A stretch of DNA of 64,000 nt from Streptomyces sp. NRRL F-5630. Lineage in GTDB: Bacteria > Actinomycetota > Actinomycetes > Streptomycetales > Streptomycetaceae. Location of the stretch: the NCBI RefSeq assembly GCF_000719475.1, contig NZ_JOGO01000033.1, forward strand, positions 19,862-83,861, in the 5' to 3' direction. The position numbers and the translations under genes are program-made. The notes under the pieces were generated by a model. The model was not told the DNA's origin. It was given only the letters and a program-made list of their open reading frames with translations, and searched no databases. This document shows, in pieces, positions 1 through 8,431 of this stretch (the stretch's first letter is position 1; each line of letters starts with the position of its first letter).

Positions 1-93
1 CAGCGTCGTGCGCTCCACGCCGATCCGGTGGGGCACGTCGAGCCCGGCGGTCGCGACGTAGTCCGGCACGAGGCGCCTGCGAGGCGGCGTCAT
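1..93 (-). CDS. DUF742 protein of a conservon (CvnC-like), N-terminal fragment
   Basis: This is the first 31 codons of a gene that runs off the left edge of the window. The start ATG at 93-91 overlaps the TGA stop of the upstream roadblock gene (ATGA, 93-90), so translation is probably coupled. The visible peptide begins MTPPRRRLVPDYVATAG, and the RRRLVPDYV stretch is typical of the start of DUF742 proteins, the third member of Streptomyces conservons (kinase, roadblock, DUF742, small GTPase). By family knowledge CvnC acts at the membrane together with the kinase and the Ras-like GTPase CvnD, which would be expected just beyond the window. Only about a quarter of the usual length of roughly 120 residues is visible. 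Confidence 0.75.
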   Translation of the reverse strand, partial: MTPPRRRLVPDYVATAGLDVPHRIGVERTTL

Positions 94-530
94 GCGCCGG
101 CGGTCCTGCTCTTCGCGGCCTCGCTCAGCGCCGCGACCAGCTTGCCCACCTGTACCTGTACCTCGTACGCGATCCGCCCGAGGTCGGCCTCCCGAGCCGC
201 CCACAGGACGAGCCCCGCGCCCTCGCCCGCGGGCGCCACGTAGTAGAGGCCCTGCGGAGTCGAGACGACCACCTCGTCGATCGTGCGGTCCTTGCCCCGC
301 GCCGCGCGGTCCACGAGCGCGCGGACGCTGCCGAGCGTCGAGCTCGTGACCGCGGCGACCGCCTCGCCGTCCTCGGTCGCGATACCGGGTGCGGCGCCCA
401 GGATGAGGCCGTCCCTGCTGAACACGACGCCGCCCTCCACGTGCGGGAGTTCGAGCAGGGGCTCCAGTACCCACGACAGGTTCCGGGCGAGCGGGGCGCC
501 CTTCACCGGCGGGGTTCCCTGGCTGTTCAC
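90..530 (-). CDS. Roadblock/LC7 domain protein of a conservon (CvnB-like)
   Basis: A 146-residue protein with a single roadblock/LC7 fold. The segment LSWVLEPLLELPHVEGGVVFSRDG (split here over residues 18-41) is the typical start of actinobacterial CvnB proteins, which act as regulators of the partner GTPase CvnD. No membrane segment or signal peptide is visible, so the protein is cytosolic or membrane-associated through partners. The GTG start at 530-528 overlaps the stop of the sensor kinase gene (GTGA), and its own stop overlaps the start of the DUF742 gene. The three genes therefore form one translationally coupled operon in the order cvnA-cvnB-cvnC. Length is close to the family's usual 130-145 residues. 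Confidence 0.9.
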   Translation of the reverse strand: MNSQGTPPVKGAPLARNLSWVLEPLLELPHVEGGVVFSRDGLILGAAPGIATEDGEAVAAVTSSTLGSVRALVDRAARGKDRTIDEVVVSTPQGLYYVAPAGEGAGLVLWAAREADLGRIAYEVQVQVGKLVAALSEAAKSRTAGA

Positions 531-2098
531 AGGTCGTGTCCTCTCTGCTGCGCGGGGGCCGCCCGGGGGGTGCTGCTGCGCGGCCCCTCGTGCGGTGCGC
601 GGTCCGTGGGGGGTACGGGGGTGTTGCCGGGCCCTGCCGCCCGCACGTCCTCGGACGGGCGGCTGTGGGGTGGGTCCTGGGGCGAGCGGGTGTCCTCGCG
701 GGCGGGGCCGGCCGCCGCCTCGGCGGTCTCTCGCTCGACGGCCTCGCGGCCCCTGTCGCGGCCCGCCTGCCAGCCGCCCCAGCGCGCCTCGGCCTCGCGG
801 GGCTCCAGGCGCGGGAGTTCGGCGACAGGCGCGACGGGGGCCGGGCCCGGGGCGCGCTCGCGCGTCTTGCGGCGGCGGCGCGGCAGCGCGGTGGAGTCAC
901 CGGTCTCGGTGGCGCGGGGCACGCTGCGCACCCCGGCGGGCAGCGGCGCGGCCGGTTCCGGGCTCCGCACGGGCGCGGGGGCGTGGACGGAGGGGGCGTG
1001 GCCCTCGGGCATCTCGACGAGGAGGGCCGCGGGGACGCTCACGACGGCGGCGACGCCGCCGTAACTGCTCTTCTTCAGCGAGACCTGGAAGCCGTACTGG
1101 CGCACGAGCGCGCCGATCGCGGCCCAGCCGGTCTGCGGCGGGTCGCCGAGTTCGACGAGCCGCACCGGGTGCGCGCCGCTGAGCAGGCGCTCCGCGCGGG
1201 CGAACTGCTCGGCGTTGAGGCCGACGCCCGCGTCCTCGACGATGATGCTCGCCCCGGTCTGCGTCTCGTGCAGCGAGACATCGACCTTGAGCGTGCCGTG
1301 GGAGAAGTGGACGGCGTTGGCGAGGAGTTCGGCGAGGACCGCGCGCAGGGGCTCGACCGACTGCGCCATGACGCCGACGGGGCGGGCGAGGTGGTTGACG
1401 GGTTCGCCGACGCGCTCCTTGAAGTCGCGGACCCGGCTGGCGGCGCTCACCGCGATGTCCACGAGGTGCGTGTCGTCGCGGAAGAGCATCGGTGTGGAGC
1501 CGGTGGCGAGCGCCGGGGTCTGCGCGGCGCGGCCGATCAGCTCGTTGAGCATGTCGAGCGCGAGGACGTCGGCCATGAGCGCGGGCTCGGCGTCGGGGTG
1601 GCGGCGCTGGATCTCGCTCAGGCCGTCCTGGAGGCGCAGTTGCAGCGCGTGCACGCGGCTCATCGCCCCGCGCACGACGGCCCGTCCGGCCTCGTCGACC
1701 CGTTCGCCCTCGGCGGCGACGCCTTCGGCGACGGCGTCGAGGAGGGCGCGGTGGAGCCGGTCGATGGGGGTGCCGACGAGTTCGGGTGTGAGCAGGCCGG
1801 GAACGGTGACGTGCGGGGTGCGCAGGTGCGAGAGGAGGGCGGGCAGGCGGTGTTCGAGCAGGTGGCGCGTCTCGCGCTCGACCGCCTCGCGGCTGGTACG
1901 CGCCTCCGTGCGCGCCGCGCCCGCCTCCGCCTGCGCGGCTCCGGCGGCGGCGAGCGCCGCGTCCCGTGCCTCGTGCGCCTGGCGCCTGTCCTCGTCGGCT
2001 CGTCTGGCGCGCCTGCGCGCCGCGACGAGAGGGCCTCCGGTCGCCGCAGCGGTGGCCCCGCCCGCGACGACGGCTGCGGCCACGACCTCTATCAGCAT
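527..2098 (-). CDS. Conservon sensor kinase-like ATPase (CvnA-like)
   Basis: A 523-residue protein heading the conservon operon. It has one N-terminal membrane segment (residues 1-28), a coiled-coil-like Ala/Arg/Glu-rich stretch (30-85), and a GHKL ATPase domain: N-box ELLANAVHFS with Asn261, and G1-box VEDAGVG around Asp289-Gly293. No histidine phospho-acceptor box is obvious, which is common in CvnA proteins; whether it autophosphorylates is uncertain. The last 170 residues are Pro/Ala/Arg-rich and look disordered. Typical CvnA proteins have a larger extracellular sensor region, so this is a short version with only one membrane anchor. It overlaps the roadblock gene by 4 nt. The neighbouring upstream regulator gene at 2353-5073 is on the same strand but separated by 254 bases. 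Confidence 0.85.
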   Translation of the reverse strand: MLIEVVAAAVVAGGATAAATGGPLVAARRRARRADEDRRQAHEARDAALAAAGAAQAEAGAARTEARTSREAVERETRHLLEHRLPALLSHLRTPHVTVPGLLTPELVGTPIDRLHRALLDAVAEGVAAEGERVDEAGRAVVRGAMSRVHALQLRLQDGLSEIQRRHPDAEPALMADVLALDMLNELIGRAAQTPALATGSTPMLFRDDTHLVDIAVSAASRVRDFKERVGEPVNHLARPVGVMAQSVEPLRAVLAELLANAVHFSHGTLKVDVSLHETQTGASIIVEDAGVGLNAEQFARAERLLSGAHPVRLVELGDPPQTGWAAIGALVRQYGFQVSLKKSSYGGVAAVVSVPAALLVEMPEGHAPSVHAPAPVRSPEPAAPLPAGVRSVPRATETGDSTALPRRRRKTRERAPGPAPVAPVAELPRLEPREAEARWGGWQAGRDRGREAVERETAEAAAGPAREDTRSPQDPPHSRPSEDVRAAGPGNTPVPPTDRAPHEGPRSSTPRAAPAQQRGHDL

Positions 2099-2352
2099 GT
2101 GGGAAGTCCCTGAACCTCGGTGTGCTTGCGTACCGCGACGCGGCGTGCCGTCGCTCGCCGCACCACCGTAGGCGCAAGATCGTCACATGCCTAGTTCTGG
2201 CCGGAAGTTGACGGGCATTTTGATGAATCGGTGACCTGCGCGTCCGGTACGTCTGTTTCCCGGAACAGGGGATTCCAGCCCTTCGTTTTCCGCTGACCGC
2301 TTTGCCGCCGCTTCACCCGGAAGGGGGGATTCCCCCGCCTTTCCCCGCCTTC

Positions 2353-5073
2353 TCAGTACAGCCCTCTGCCCTCCTCCAGCGTGGTCGCCGCGCGTCGCGC
2401 GAGACCCGTGGCCCCGCAGCTCCTGGCGAGCGTGAGGCCGTGGTCGAGTTCCTTGCGGGAGCGCGTGACGAGCCCGTACTCGACGCGGGCGCGGGCGTGC
2501 TCGTAGGAGCAGGGCGAGTGTTCGAGGTAGGTGACCGCGCGGGCGAGGAGCGAGGCGGCGTACGGCCCCTCGCTCACCGCGGCGGCCTGGCGCAGCGACT
2601 CGCCGACCGCCGTGTCGGTGCCGAAGCGCTCGGCGGACGCCCGCGCGGTGGCGACGAGCGAGGCGGCCCGGTCCGGGTCGTCGGGCGCGACGGCGAGGGC
2701 GAGTTCGCCGTGCACGGGTGCGAGCACCGTGTTGTGCCAGCCGCGCGCGGTGAGCGAGACGAGCCCGGCCTCCAGTTCGTCGACCGCCTCCTTGCGGCGC
2801 CCGAGCGCGAGCAGCAGCCGCCCGCGTACCGCCGCGGCGTCGGGCAGCACGATGACGTCGGGGTAGGGCGGGCGGAACGCGTACTGCTCCATCAGCTCCT
2901 CGGCCTCGCGCACCTCGCCCTGCGCGAGCAGCGTGTCCGCGAGCATGCAGACGATGTCCCAGTGCAGCGGCATCCGCGAGCCCACCCGGTCGGCGATCCG
3001 CAGCGCCTCCCTGAGCATCCCCCGCGCGTCGCGCAACTGCCCGCGCCGCCGCTTCACGTAGCCGACGAACGCCTGCGCCACCCCGAGGTGGTTGCCGCTC
3101 CAGCCCTGTCGCCGGTAGACGTCGAGCGCCTCGGTGAAGAGGCTCGACGCGCGGTCGAGCCGGTCCGAGAAGATGTACGCGCCGCCGAGCATGACGAGCA
3201 GTTCGAAGCTCCACTCGGTGTCGGTCCAGCCGAGTCCGGGCGGGAGCTGGCCGTTGACGAGGGCGCGGTCGCACAACTCCACCGCGTGCTCCGCGTTCTC
3301 GCCGCGCGCCATGACGTCGAAGGCGCGCAGGATGAGCAGGGCCCGCTCGGAGGTGTCGCGCCCGGTGAGCGGATCGGCGAGCGCGGCGAGCCGCGCCGAG
3401 CGCCCTTCCGCGTTGCTCTCGCGCGCGTAGATGCCCTCCCACATGAAGTGCATGCCCTGGAGCCGCATACGGTCGGGACCCTCGTCGAGCAGGAGCGCCT
3501 CGCGGTCCACGACGTCGACGGCCTCGCGCAACTGGTCGAGGTGGACGAGCGCCTGCGAGAGGCGGCAGACGGCGTCGGTCCTGGTCGTGCCCCGCAGACC
3601 GTCGGGCACTTCGAGGGCCGCGCGCAGGTGCCGCACGGTGCTCCCCGGGTCGGTGAGGAGCGTCGCGCAGCCCAGCTCGTAGCTGACCTGCGCGTGCACG
3701 CCGGGCGCGGGCGGTTCGAGCAGCGCGCGCTCCAGACAGAGCCGGGCCGCCTCGGGCGCGCCCACGGCGAGGTGTTCGCGTGCCGCGGCGCGCAGTTGCG
3801 CCACGACGCGCGGATCGTCGTCGGGGACGAGCTGGAGCAGGTGGCGCGACGCGGCGGCGGGGCCGCGCCCCGACTCCATGACGAGTTCGGCGGCCCGCCC
3901 GTGCAGGGCCGTGCGGTGGAAGGGGAGCATCGACTCGTGGACGGCCGTGGCGATGAGCGGGTGGACGAACTGGAGGTCGTCGTCGGGGCCGGTCAGGACG
4001 CGCGCCGCACGGAGCCTGGCGAGGTGCGCCGCCGCCTCGTCGAGCGGCATGTCGTCGCTGAGCCGGGCGGCGAGCGGGAGCGTGATGTCGGTGCCGAGCA
4101 CGGCCGCGGACCGGGCGAGCTTCACGGCCCGGGTGCCGAGCGCCTCGATCCGCTCGACCAGCCCGGTGCCGCGCGAGGCGGCGTTGAGGCCGCGCAGCTG
4201 CCCGGCCTCGGACTCGACGGCCCGGACACCGTTCTCGCGCGCCTTGCTGAGCAGTTCGACGGTGTCGTACGGGTTGCCGCCGGTCACCGCCCACACCTCG
4301 CGGCAGAAGCCGTCCTCCGCCAGCGAGCCGAAGGTCGCGCGGGTCAGTTCGGCGGCGGCGACGGGGCCGAGCGGCTGGAGCCTGTTGCCCGCCGGGCGCG
4401 CCTGGTCCACGAGGCTCTTGAGGTACTGGGCCGCGCGCCCCGTCGCCTCGTCCTCGCGCAGCGCCACGACGAGCAGCACCTTCGTCGAGTCCAGCGTCTT
4501 GGCGAAGGCCGCGAGCCAGTCGAGGGTCTCCGGATCGGCCCAGTGCACGTCGTCGACGAGGATGACGACGGGCCAGTCGGCCTGGACGAGCCGCGTGACG
4601 ACGGAGACGAGCGAGTCGATGACGCCGCGCGGGTCGGCGGTGCGCCCGCCGGGGTCCGCTATCCCCAGCGCGGGACCCACGACGTCGTGGCGCTCGCCGA
4701 GGTAGGCGCGGGCCTCCTCGGGGGTCATCGCGAGCAGGCTGTGCTGGAGCAGCTGCCGGACGAGGTTGAAGGGCACCGAGCTGACCGTCTGCCCGCCACG
4801 CGCGCTCCACACCGCGGCCCGCCCCGTGGCGCGCCTGCGCACCTCCTGGAGCAGCCGGGTCTTGCCGATCCCGGCGACACCGCTGAAGACGAGGAGGCTG
4901 CCGCCGCCCTCGCGGTCCTCGCAGAGCCGCTCGATGGCCTCGTCCACGAGCCGCAGTTCCCGCTCGCGCTCCCACAGCGCCTCACCGCCCTGCGGGGCAC
5001 CGCCGCCGGTGGGCACCTCGCCGCACGGGGAGTCGCCGTGGTCGTGAGCACCCTGCCGCACGTTCGCCGTCAT
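2353..5073 (-). CDS. LAL-type AAA/TPR regulator lacking a LuxR DNA-binding domain
   Basis: A 906-residue protein with the build of a large LuxR-family (LAL) regulator. An N-terminal AAA/NACHT-like ATPase has Walker A GVAGIGKT (residues 65-72) and Walker B VILVDDVHW (about 170-178), followed by a long helical repeat region resembling TPRs from about residue 400 to the end. LAL proteins normally end in a helix-turn-helix of about 60 residues. This one stops with TTLEEGRGLY at the point where that domain should begin, and no LuxR-type helix-turn-helix can be read in any minus-strand frame of the 250 bases downstream. It is therefore either a truncated regulator or an ATPase that signals to a separate partner. 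It lies upstream of the conservon operon on the same strand. Confidence 0.8.
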   Translation of the reverse strand: MTANVRQGAHDHGDSPCGEVPTGGGAPQGGEALWERERELRLVDEAIERLCEDREGGGSLLVFSGVAGIGKTRLLQEVRRRATGRAAVWSARGGQTVSSVPFNLVRQLLQHSLLAMTPEEARAYLGERHDVVGPALGIADPGGRTADPRGVIDSLVSVVTRLVQADWPVVILVDDVHWADPETLDWLAAFAKTLDSTKVLLVVALREDEATGRAAQYLKSLVDQARPAGNRLQPLGPVAAAELTRATFGSLAEDGFCREVWAVTGGNPYDTVELLSKARENGVRAVESEAGQLRGLNAASRGTGLVERIEALGTRAVKLARSAAVLGTDITLPLAARLSDDMPLDEAAAHLARLRAARVLTGPDDDLQFVHPLIATAVHESMLPFHRTALHGRAAELVMESGRGPAAASRHLLQLVPDDDPRVVAQLRAAAREHLAVGAPEAARLCLERALLEPPAPGVHAQVSYELGCATLLTDPGSTVRHLRAALEVPDGLRGTTRTDAVCRLSQALVHLDQLREAVDVVDREALLLDEGPDRMRLQGMHFMWEGIYARESNAEGRSARLAALADPLTGRDTSERALLILRAFDVMARGENAEHAVELCDRALVNGQLPPGLGWTDTEWSFELLVMLGGAYIFSDRLDRASSLFTEALDVYRRQGWSGNHLGVAQAFVGYVKRRRGQLRDARGMLREALRIADRVGSRMPLHWDIVCMLADTLLAQGEVREAEELMEQYAFRPPYPDVIVLPDAAAVRGRLLLALGRRKEAVDELEAGLVSLTARGWHNTVLAPVHGELALAVAPDDPDRAASLVATARASAERFGTDTAVGESLRQAAAVSEGPYAASLLARAVTYLEHSPCSYEHARARVEYGLVTRSRKELDHGLTLARSCGATGLARRAATTLEEGRGLY

Positions 5074-5270
5074 CCTGCCCGCTCCCCTGCCCGTCCGCCG
5101 TCGCCAGGACCGGGTGGTGGTCGGCAGTTCGGCCGCCGGGCCCGGTCCGCACGAAGGCGAGCCTAGCCGCAGGGGCCCGAATATGACATGCCGTCAGACG
5201 GCCCTCCGGCCTGCGGCTATCATGCCCGCCTCTCATCCGATTCTCAGCACCACGCTCTAGGGTGAGCGGC

Positions 5271-6476
5271 ATGACCCCACAGACTCCTCCCGGCTGGTAC
5301 CCCGACCCCGGGCACTCGGGCGAGGGCCCACGCGGCGAGCGCTGGTGGGACGGTACGGCCTGGACCGAGAGGACCCGGCAGGCCGCGCCCGCACAGCCCC
5401 CGGGCACCGCCCCGGCCGCGACGGGGATACCCGTCGGTCCGCCGTCCCTCAGCAAGGAGGCACCGGCCACCGCGCCGGACCCGCGCGCCGCGCAGGACCC
5501 GCCACCGCAGAACCCGCCCGCCGCCGGGTCGCCCGGCACGGCGTTCCCGTACGGCCCCCAGCCCCCGTACCCCCCGGCCGCCCCCTACGGCGCGAGCGGC
5601 CCGTACGGCGCGCCGCAGCCAGGGGCCTCCGGTCCCTACGGCGGCTACGGCCCGTACGGCACGCCTCCGGCACCGCGGCGCGGGCGCGGCCGGTGGATCG
5701 CGGGGATCGCGGTCGGCGTCGTCCTGCTCGCCGTGCTCGGCGTCGGGACCTGGGCGCTCGTCGCCGGCGACGACGACGGGAAGAGCCCGGCCGCCTCGGC
5801 GCCCCGCGAGCCCGGCGCGCCGGAGGACGGCGCCCCCTCCGCGCAACCGCGTCAGCGCGGCGAGGGCGGCGGGGACGGCCAGGATGACGGCGATGGCAAC
5901 GGCGGCGGCGGGACGGTGCGTTCGGGCGCGGTGCCCGACCGCGTCAACGGCCTGCGCATCCCGGTGCCGAAGGGCTGGGAGGGCCAGAGCCTCACCACGG
6001 GCGCCTCCGTCAACGCCGGTTCCTACGCCTGCCCGGTACCCGACCCCTCGGCGGGCGACGAGGACAGCTGCGTGCACGGCGGCGTCCAGTCGGTGCCCGC
6101 CGTCGCCCTCGGCCTCACCGCGAGGACCGCCGAGGAGGTCGCGAAGGCCGATATCGCGAAGAACGCCGAGGACTCCTACGGCGGCGGCGCGTACGGGGAC
6201 ATCACCTCGCACAGCGTGGACGCGGCGAAGAAGGTGACGGTCGCGGGCAGCGAGGGATACCTCGTGCGCTGGAAGGTCGTCACGAGCAAGGGCCCGGACG
6301 GCTACGCCGAGACCGTCGCCTTCCCCTCGCCCACCACGAAGCGGATGGTCGTCCTGCGCGTCGGGCTCGACATCAGCGACGACGCCCCGAAGCTCTCGGT
6401 GCTCGACGGGCTCCTCGCCGGGATCACGGCGGGCGAGGCCGGGGGCGCGGGCGGCGGCACGGGCGGAAACGCCTGA
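5271..6476 (+). CDS. DUF2510 membrane protein
   Basis: About 401 residues. An N-terminal DUF2510 domain (PPGWYPDPG...RWWDGTAWTE, residues 6-34) is followed by a Pro/Gly/Tyr-rich linker with GPYG repeats (roughly 90-135), a single transmembrane helix (WIAGIAVGVVLLAVLGVGTW, about 141-160), and an extracytoplasmic C-terminal half of unknown fold with two cysteines. DUF2510 is a short Trp-rich domain at the N-terminus of many actinobacterial membrane proteins; its function is not known. I chose ATG 5271 because AGGGTGAG lies upstream; the in-frame GTG at 5262 is an alternative. Transcription probably ends at the strong hairpin at 6577-6624. No functional partner is adjacent. Confidence 0.8.
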   Translation: MTPQTPPGWYPDPGHSGEGPRGERWWDGTAWTERTRQAAPAQPPGTAPAATGIPVGPPSLSKEAPATAPDPRAAQDPPPQNPPAAGSPGTAFPYGPQPPYPPAAPYGASGPYGAPQPGASGPYGGYGPYGTPPAPRRGRGRWIAGIAVGVVLLAVLGVGTWALVAGDDDGKSPAASAPREPGAPEDGAPSAQPRQRGEGGGDGQDDGDGNGGGGTVRSGAVPDRVNGLRIPVPKGWEGQSLTTGASVNAGSYACPVPDPSAGDEDSCVHGGVQSVPAVALGLTARTAEEVAKADIAKNAEDSYGGGAYGDITSHSVDAAKKVTVAGSEGYLVRWKVVTSKGPDGYAETVAFPSPTTKRMVVLRVGLDISDDAPKLSVLDGLLAGITAGEAGGAGGGTGGNA

Positions 6477-6576
6477 GGCGCGGGCGCCTCGCGCGCGAGG
6501 TACGACCGCGCCTCCGCGCGCGAGGTACAACCGGCGCCCTCGGTACCGCGACCGGGCACCCGCGACCCGCGGAAAA

Positions 6577-6624
6577 GGGCCCGGTGCCCCTTCCCACCGC
6601 TCAACGGGAAGGGACACCGGGCCC
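6577..6624. terminator. Bidirectional intrinsic terminator
   Basis: Inverted repeat with 19-nt arms (6577-6595 and 6606-6624, one mismatch) and a 10-nt loop. It is preceded by AAAA on the plus strand. It lies between the DUF2510 gene and the convergent TetR gene and so can serve both. Confidence 0.8.
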
Positions 6625-6703
6625 GGGTGCGCCGCCCCCGTCCCCACGGTGCGGCGCGGGCGCGTCGTCGTCCTTCATCCGCCGGTACGACGACCGCCGG
6701 TCT

Positions 6704-7363
6704 CTAGGGGGTCCGGCCCTCTCCGCGCTCCCCCGCCGCCTCCGGGGCCTCCAGACCGAGCACGGGCAGCAGCACCGCGCGCACGAAGCGCTCCATGTAG
6801 GCGGTGTCCGCCTGCTTGCCGTCGATGAAGGTCCGCATCCGCAGCACGCCGAGGAGCTGGGAGGCGACGTACGGGCGGGCGGGGTGGTCGGCGCGCAGCT
6901 CCCCGCGCGCGACCCCGCGGTCGAGCATCGCGCCGATCGCGGCGAGTTCGGGGTCCACGAGCGTCTCGCGCAGGACCTTCTTCAGGTCCGGGTCGTGGAG
7001 CGCCGCCTGAGTCATCGCCTGGACGAGCAGGGTGTCGCCGAAACCGCCGCTCCCCGCCGCGTGCGCCGCGGCGAGCAGGTCGCCGGACAGGCTCCCGGTG
7101 TCGATTCCGCTGAAGCGCTCCTTGCTGTGGGCGCGCAGGGCGGCGGCGACGAACTGCTGCTTGGTGCGCCACTGCCGGTAGAGCGTGGACTTGCTGCACC
7201 GGGTGCGCAGCGCGATGCCCTCCATCGTCAGCGCCTCGTAGCCGCAGCGCCTGATCTGGTCGAGCACGGCCTCGTAGAACTCCTGCTCGCGCTCGGGCGT
7301 GAGCTTGGACCGGCGCGAGGCGGCCGGGTTCTCGTCGGTGACTGAGACGGCTTCGGCGGTCAT
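6704..7363 (-). CDS. TetR/AcrR family transcriptional repressor
   Basis: A 219-residue TetR-type regulator. The helix-turn-helix is at residues 42-66 (GYEALTMEGIALRTRCSKST then LYRQW), and the C-terminal ligand domain is of the TetR_C type seen in actinobacterial efflux regulators. The ATG at 7363 is chosen because GGAG precedes it at a good distance; longer starts would run into the repeat array. The gene is divergent from a PAP2-DMT gene pair, and the 270-bp spacer carries an array of near-palindromes with a strict 16-bp period that is the obvious candidate operator for this protein. Inference: it represses itself and the divergent membrane genes; the ligand is unknown. Confidence 0.9.
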   Translation of the reverse strand: MTAEAVSVTDENPAASRRSKLTPEREQEFYEAVLDQIRRCGYEALTMEGIALRTRCSKSTLYRQWRTKQQFVAAALRAHSKERFSGIDTGSLSGDLLAAAHAAGSGGFGDTLLVQAMTQAALHDPDLKKVLRETLVDPELAAIGAMLDRGVARGELRADHPARPYVASQLLGVLRMRTFIDGKQADTAYMERFVRAVLLPVLGLEAPEAAGERGEGRTP

Positions 7364-7447
7364 CGCGCTCTCCTCGTCCTCCGGCGGCGGTCCATGGCTT
7401 CCTGGCGGTCGCGCGGCGGCATGCCGCGGGGCGAGTGAAGAACTCGC

Positions 7448-7571
7448 TCGTCCGGTACGCCACTGTACCGGTACGCTAGCGTATCGAAACGTCACCGTAC
7501 CGGTACGCCCGTGTACCGATACGAAAGTGTACCGATACGACGTCGTACCGGTACACTGGCGTACCGCTGGG
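7448..7571. promoter_or_regulatory. Operator array: eight 12-bp near-palindromes at 16-bp period
   Basis: Units start at 7448, 7464, 7480, 7496, 7512, 7528, 7544 and 7560, exactly 16 bp apart. The core is YGTACCGRTACG; unit 1 (7464) and unit 3 (7496) carry the palindrome GTACCGGTAC, units 4 and 5 read TGTACCGATACG, and the two edge units and unit 2 are degenerate. The 4-nt spacers are not conserved. The array lies between the divergent tetR (start 7363) and PAP2 (start 7634) genes, which suggests multiple TetR dimers bound at 1.5-turn intervals. The conserved core with variable spacers argues for a protein-binding array rather than a simple tandem duplication. Confidence 0.8.
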
Positions 7572-7633
7572 CTCCAGGGGTCACCCCTGCCCCTACCGCA
7601 TCACCAAGTCGTCACGTCAAAGGGGCCCCGGGC

Positions 7634-8431
7634 ATGCGTACCGCCCGTTCAAGGTCCGCGACACGGGAGCCGGACACCACTGCCCGACCGCCCCTCGTCC
7701 GCGAACTGCTGCTCGTCGCCGGACTCTTCCTCCTCTACAAACTGGGGCGGAAGCTGGCGAACGGCCACATAGCGGAGGCATACCGCAACGCGGATCGCAT
7801 ATGGGATCTGGAGCGGTATCTCCACCTCCCGCGCGAGACGGACATACAGGGGCTGCTCCTGCACAGCGACAGCCTCGTGCACGTCGCGAACACGTACTAC
7901 GCGACCGTGCACTTCCCGCTCACGCTCGCCTTCCTGGTCTGGCTCTACTGGAAAAAGCCCGCGCACTACGTGTGGTCGCGCCGCGTCCTCGCGGTCGTGA
8001 CCGGCATCGCGCTCGCCGGGCACCTCCTCTTCCCGCTCGCGCCCCCGCGGATGCTCGCCGCGACCCACCTCATGGACACCGGGCTCGTCTACGGGCCCTC
8101 GGTCTACGGTTCGACACCGCAGGCCGACTCGGTCTCCAACCAGTTCGCCGCGATGCCCTCCCTGCACTTCGGCTGGGCCCTCATGGTCGCGATCGGCTTG
8201 ATCGCCGCCGGGCGGCACCGCACCCGCTGGCTGTGGCTGCTGCACCCCGCGACGACGCTCCTGGTGATCGTCGGCACCGCCAACCACTACTGGATGGACG
8301 TGCTCGTCGCCTCCGTCCTCCTCGGCATCGCCCTGCTCGTCGTCCCGCGTCCCTCGGCCCGCCTCTCACGCGTCCGCCCCGTCCCCCGCCCGCCCCTGCG
8401 GCGGCTGCTCCCGCACAGCGCGAGCCGATGA
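7634..8431 (+). CDS. PAP2-superfamily membrane phosphatase (inositolphosphotransferase-like)
   Basis: A 265-residue integral membrane protein with about six hydrophobic helices. It carries the PAP2 signature in the form found in the bacterial Aur1/Ipt1-like branch: PPRM at 137-140, PSLHFGW at 175-181 with the catalytic-type histidine, and NHYWMD at 217-222 with the second histidine. Family members remove or transfer phosphate on lipid substrates at the outer membrane face. The ATG at 7634 follows the operator array; a longer in-frame start at 7511 would lie inside the array and is unlikely. The stop overlaps the ATG of the downstream DMT gene (ATGA, 8428-8431), so the two are co-translated and probably co-repressed by the TetR protein. 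Confidence 0.85.
   Translation: MRTARSRSATREPDTTARPPLVRELLLVAGLFLLYKLGRKLANGHIAEAYRNADRIWDLERYLHLPRETDIQGLLLHSDSLVHVANTYYATVHFPLTLAFLVWLYWKKPAHYVWSRRVLAVVTGIALAGHLLFPLAPPRMLAATHLMDTGLVYGPSVYGSTPQADSVSNQFAAMPSLHFGWALMVAIGLIAAGRHRTRWLWLLHPATTLLVIVGTANHYWMDVLVASVLLGIALLVVPRPSARLSRVRPVPRPPLRRLLPHSASR

Noticed and set aside
7448..7571. CRISPR array
   Set aside because: The repeats are 12 bp with 4-nt spacers, far too short for CRISPR, and sit between a repressor and its divergent target.
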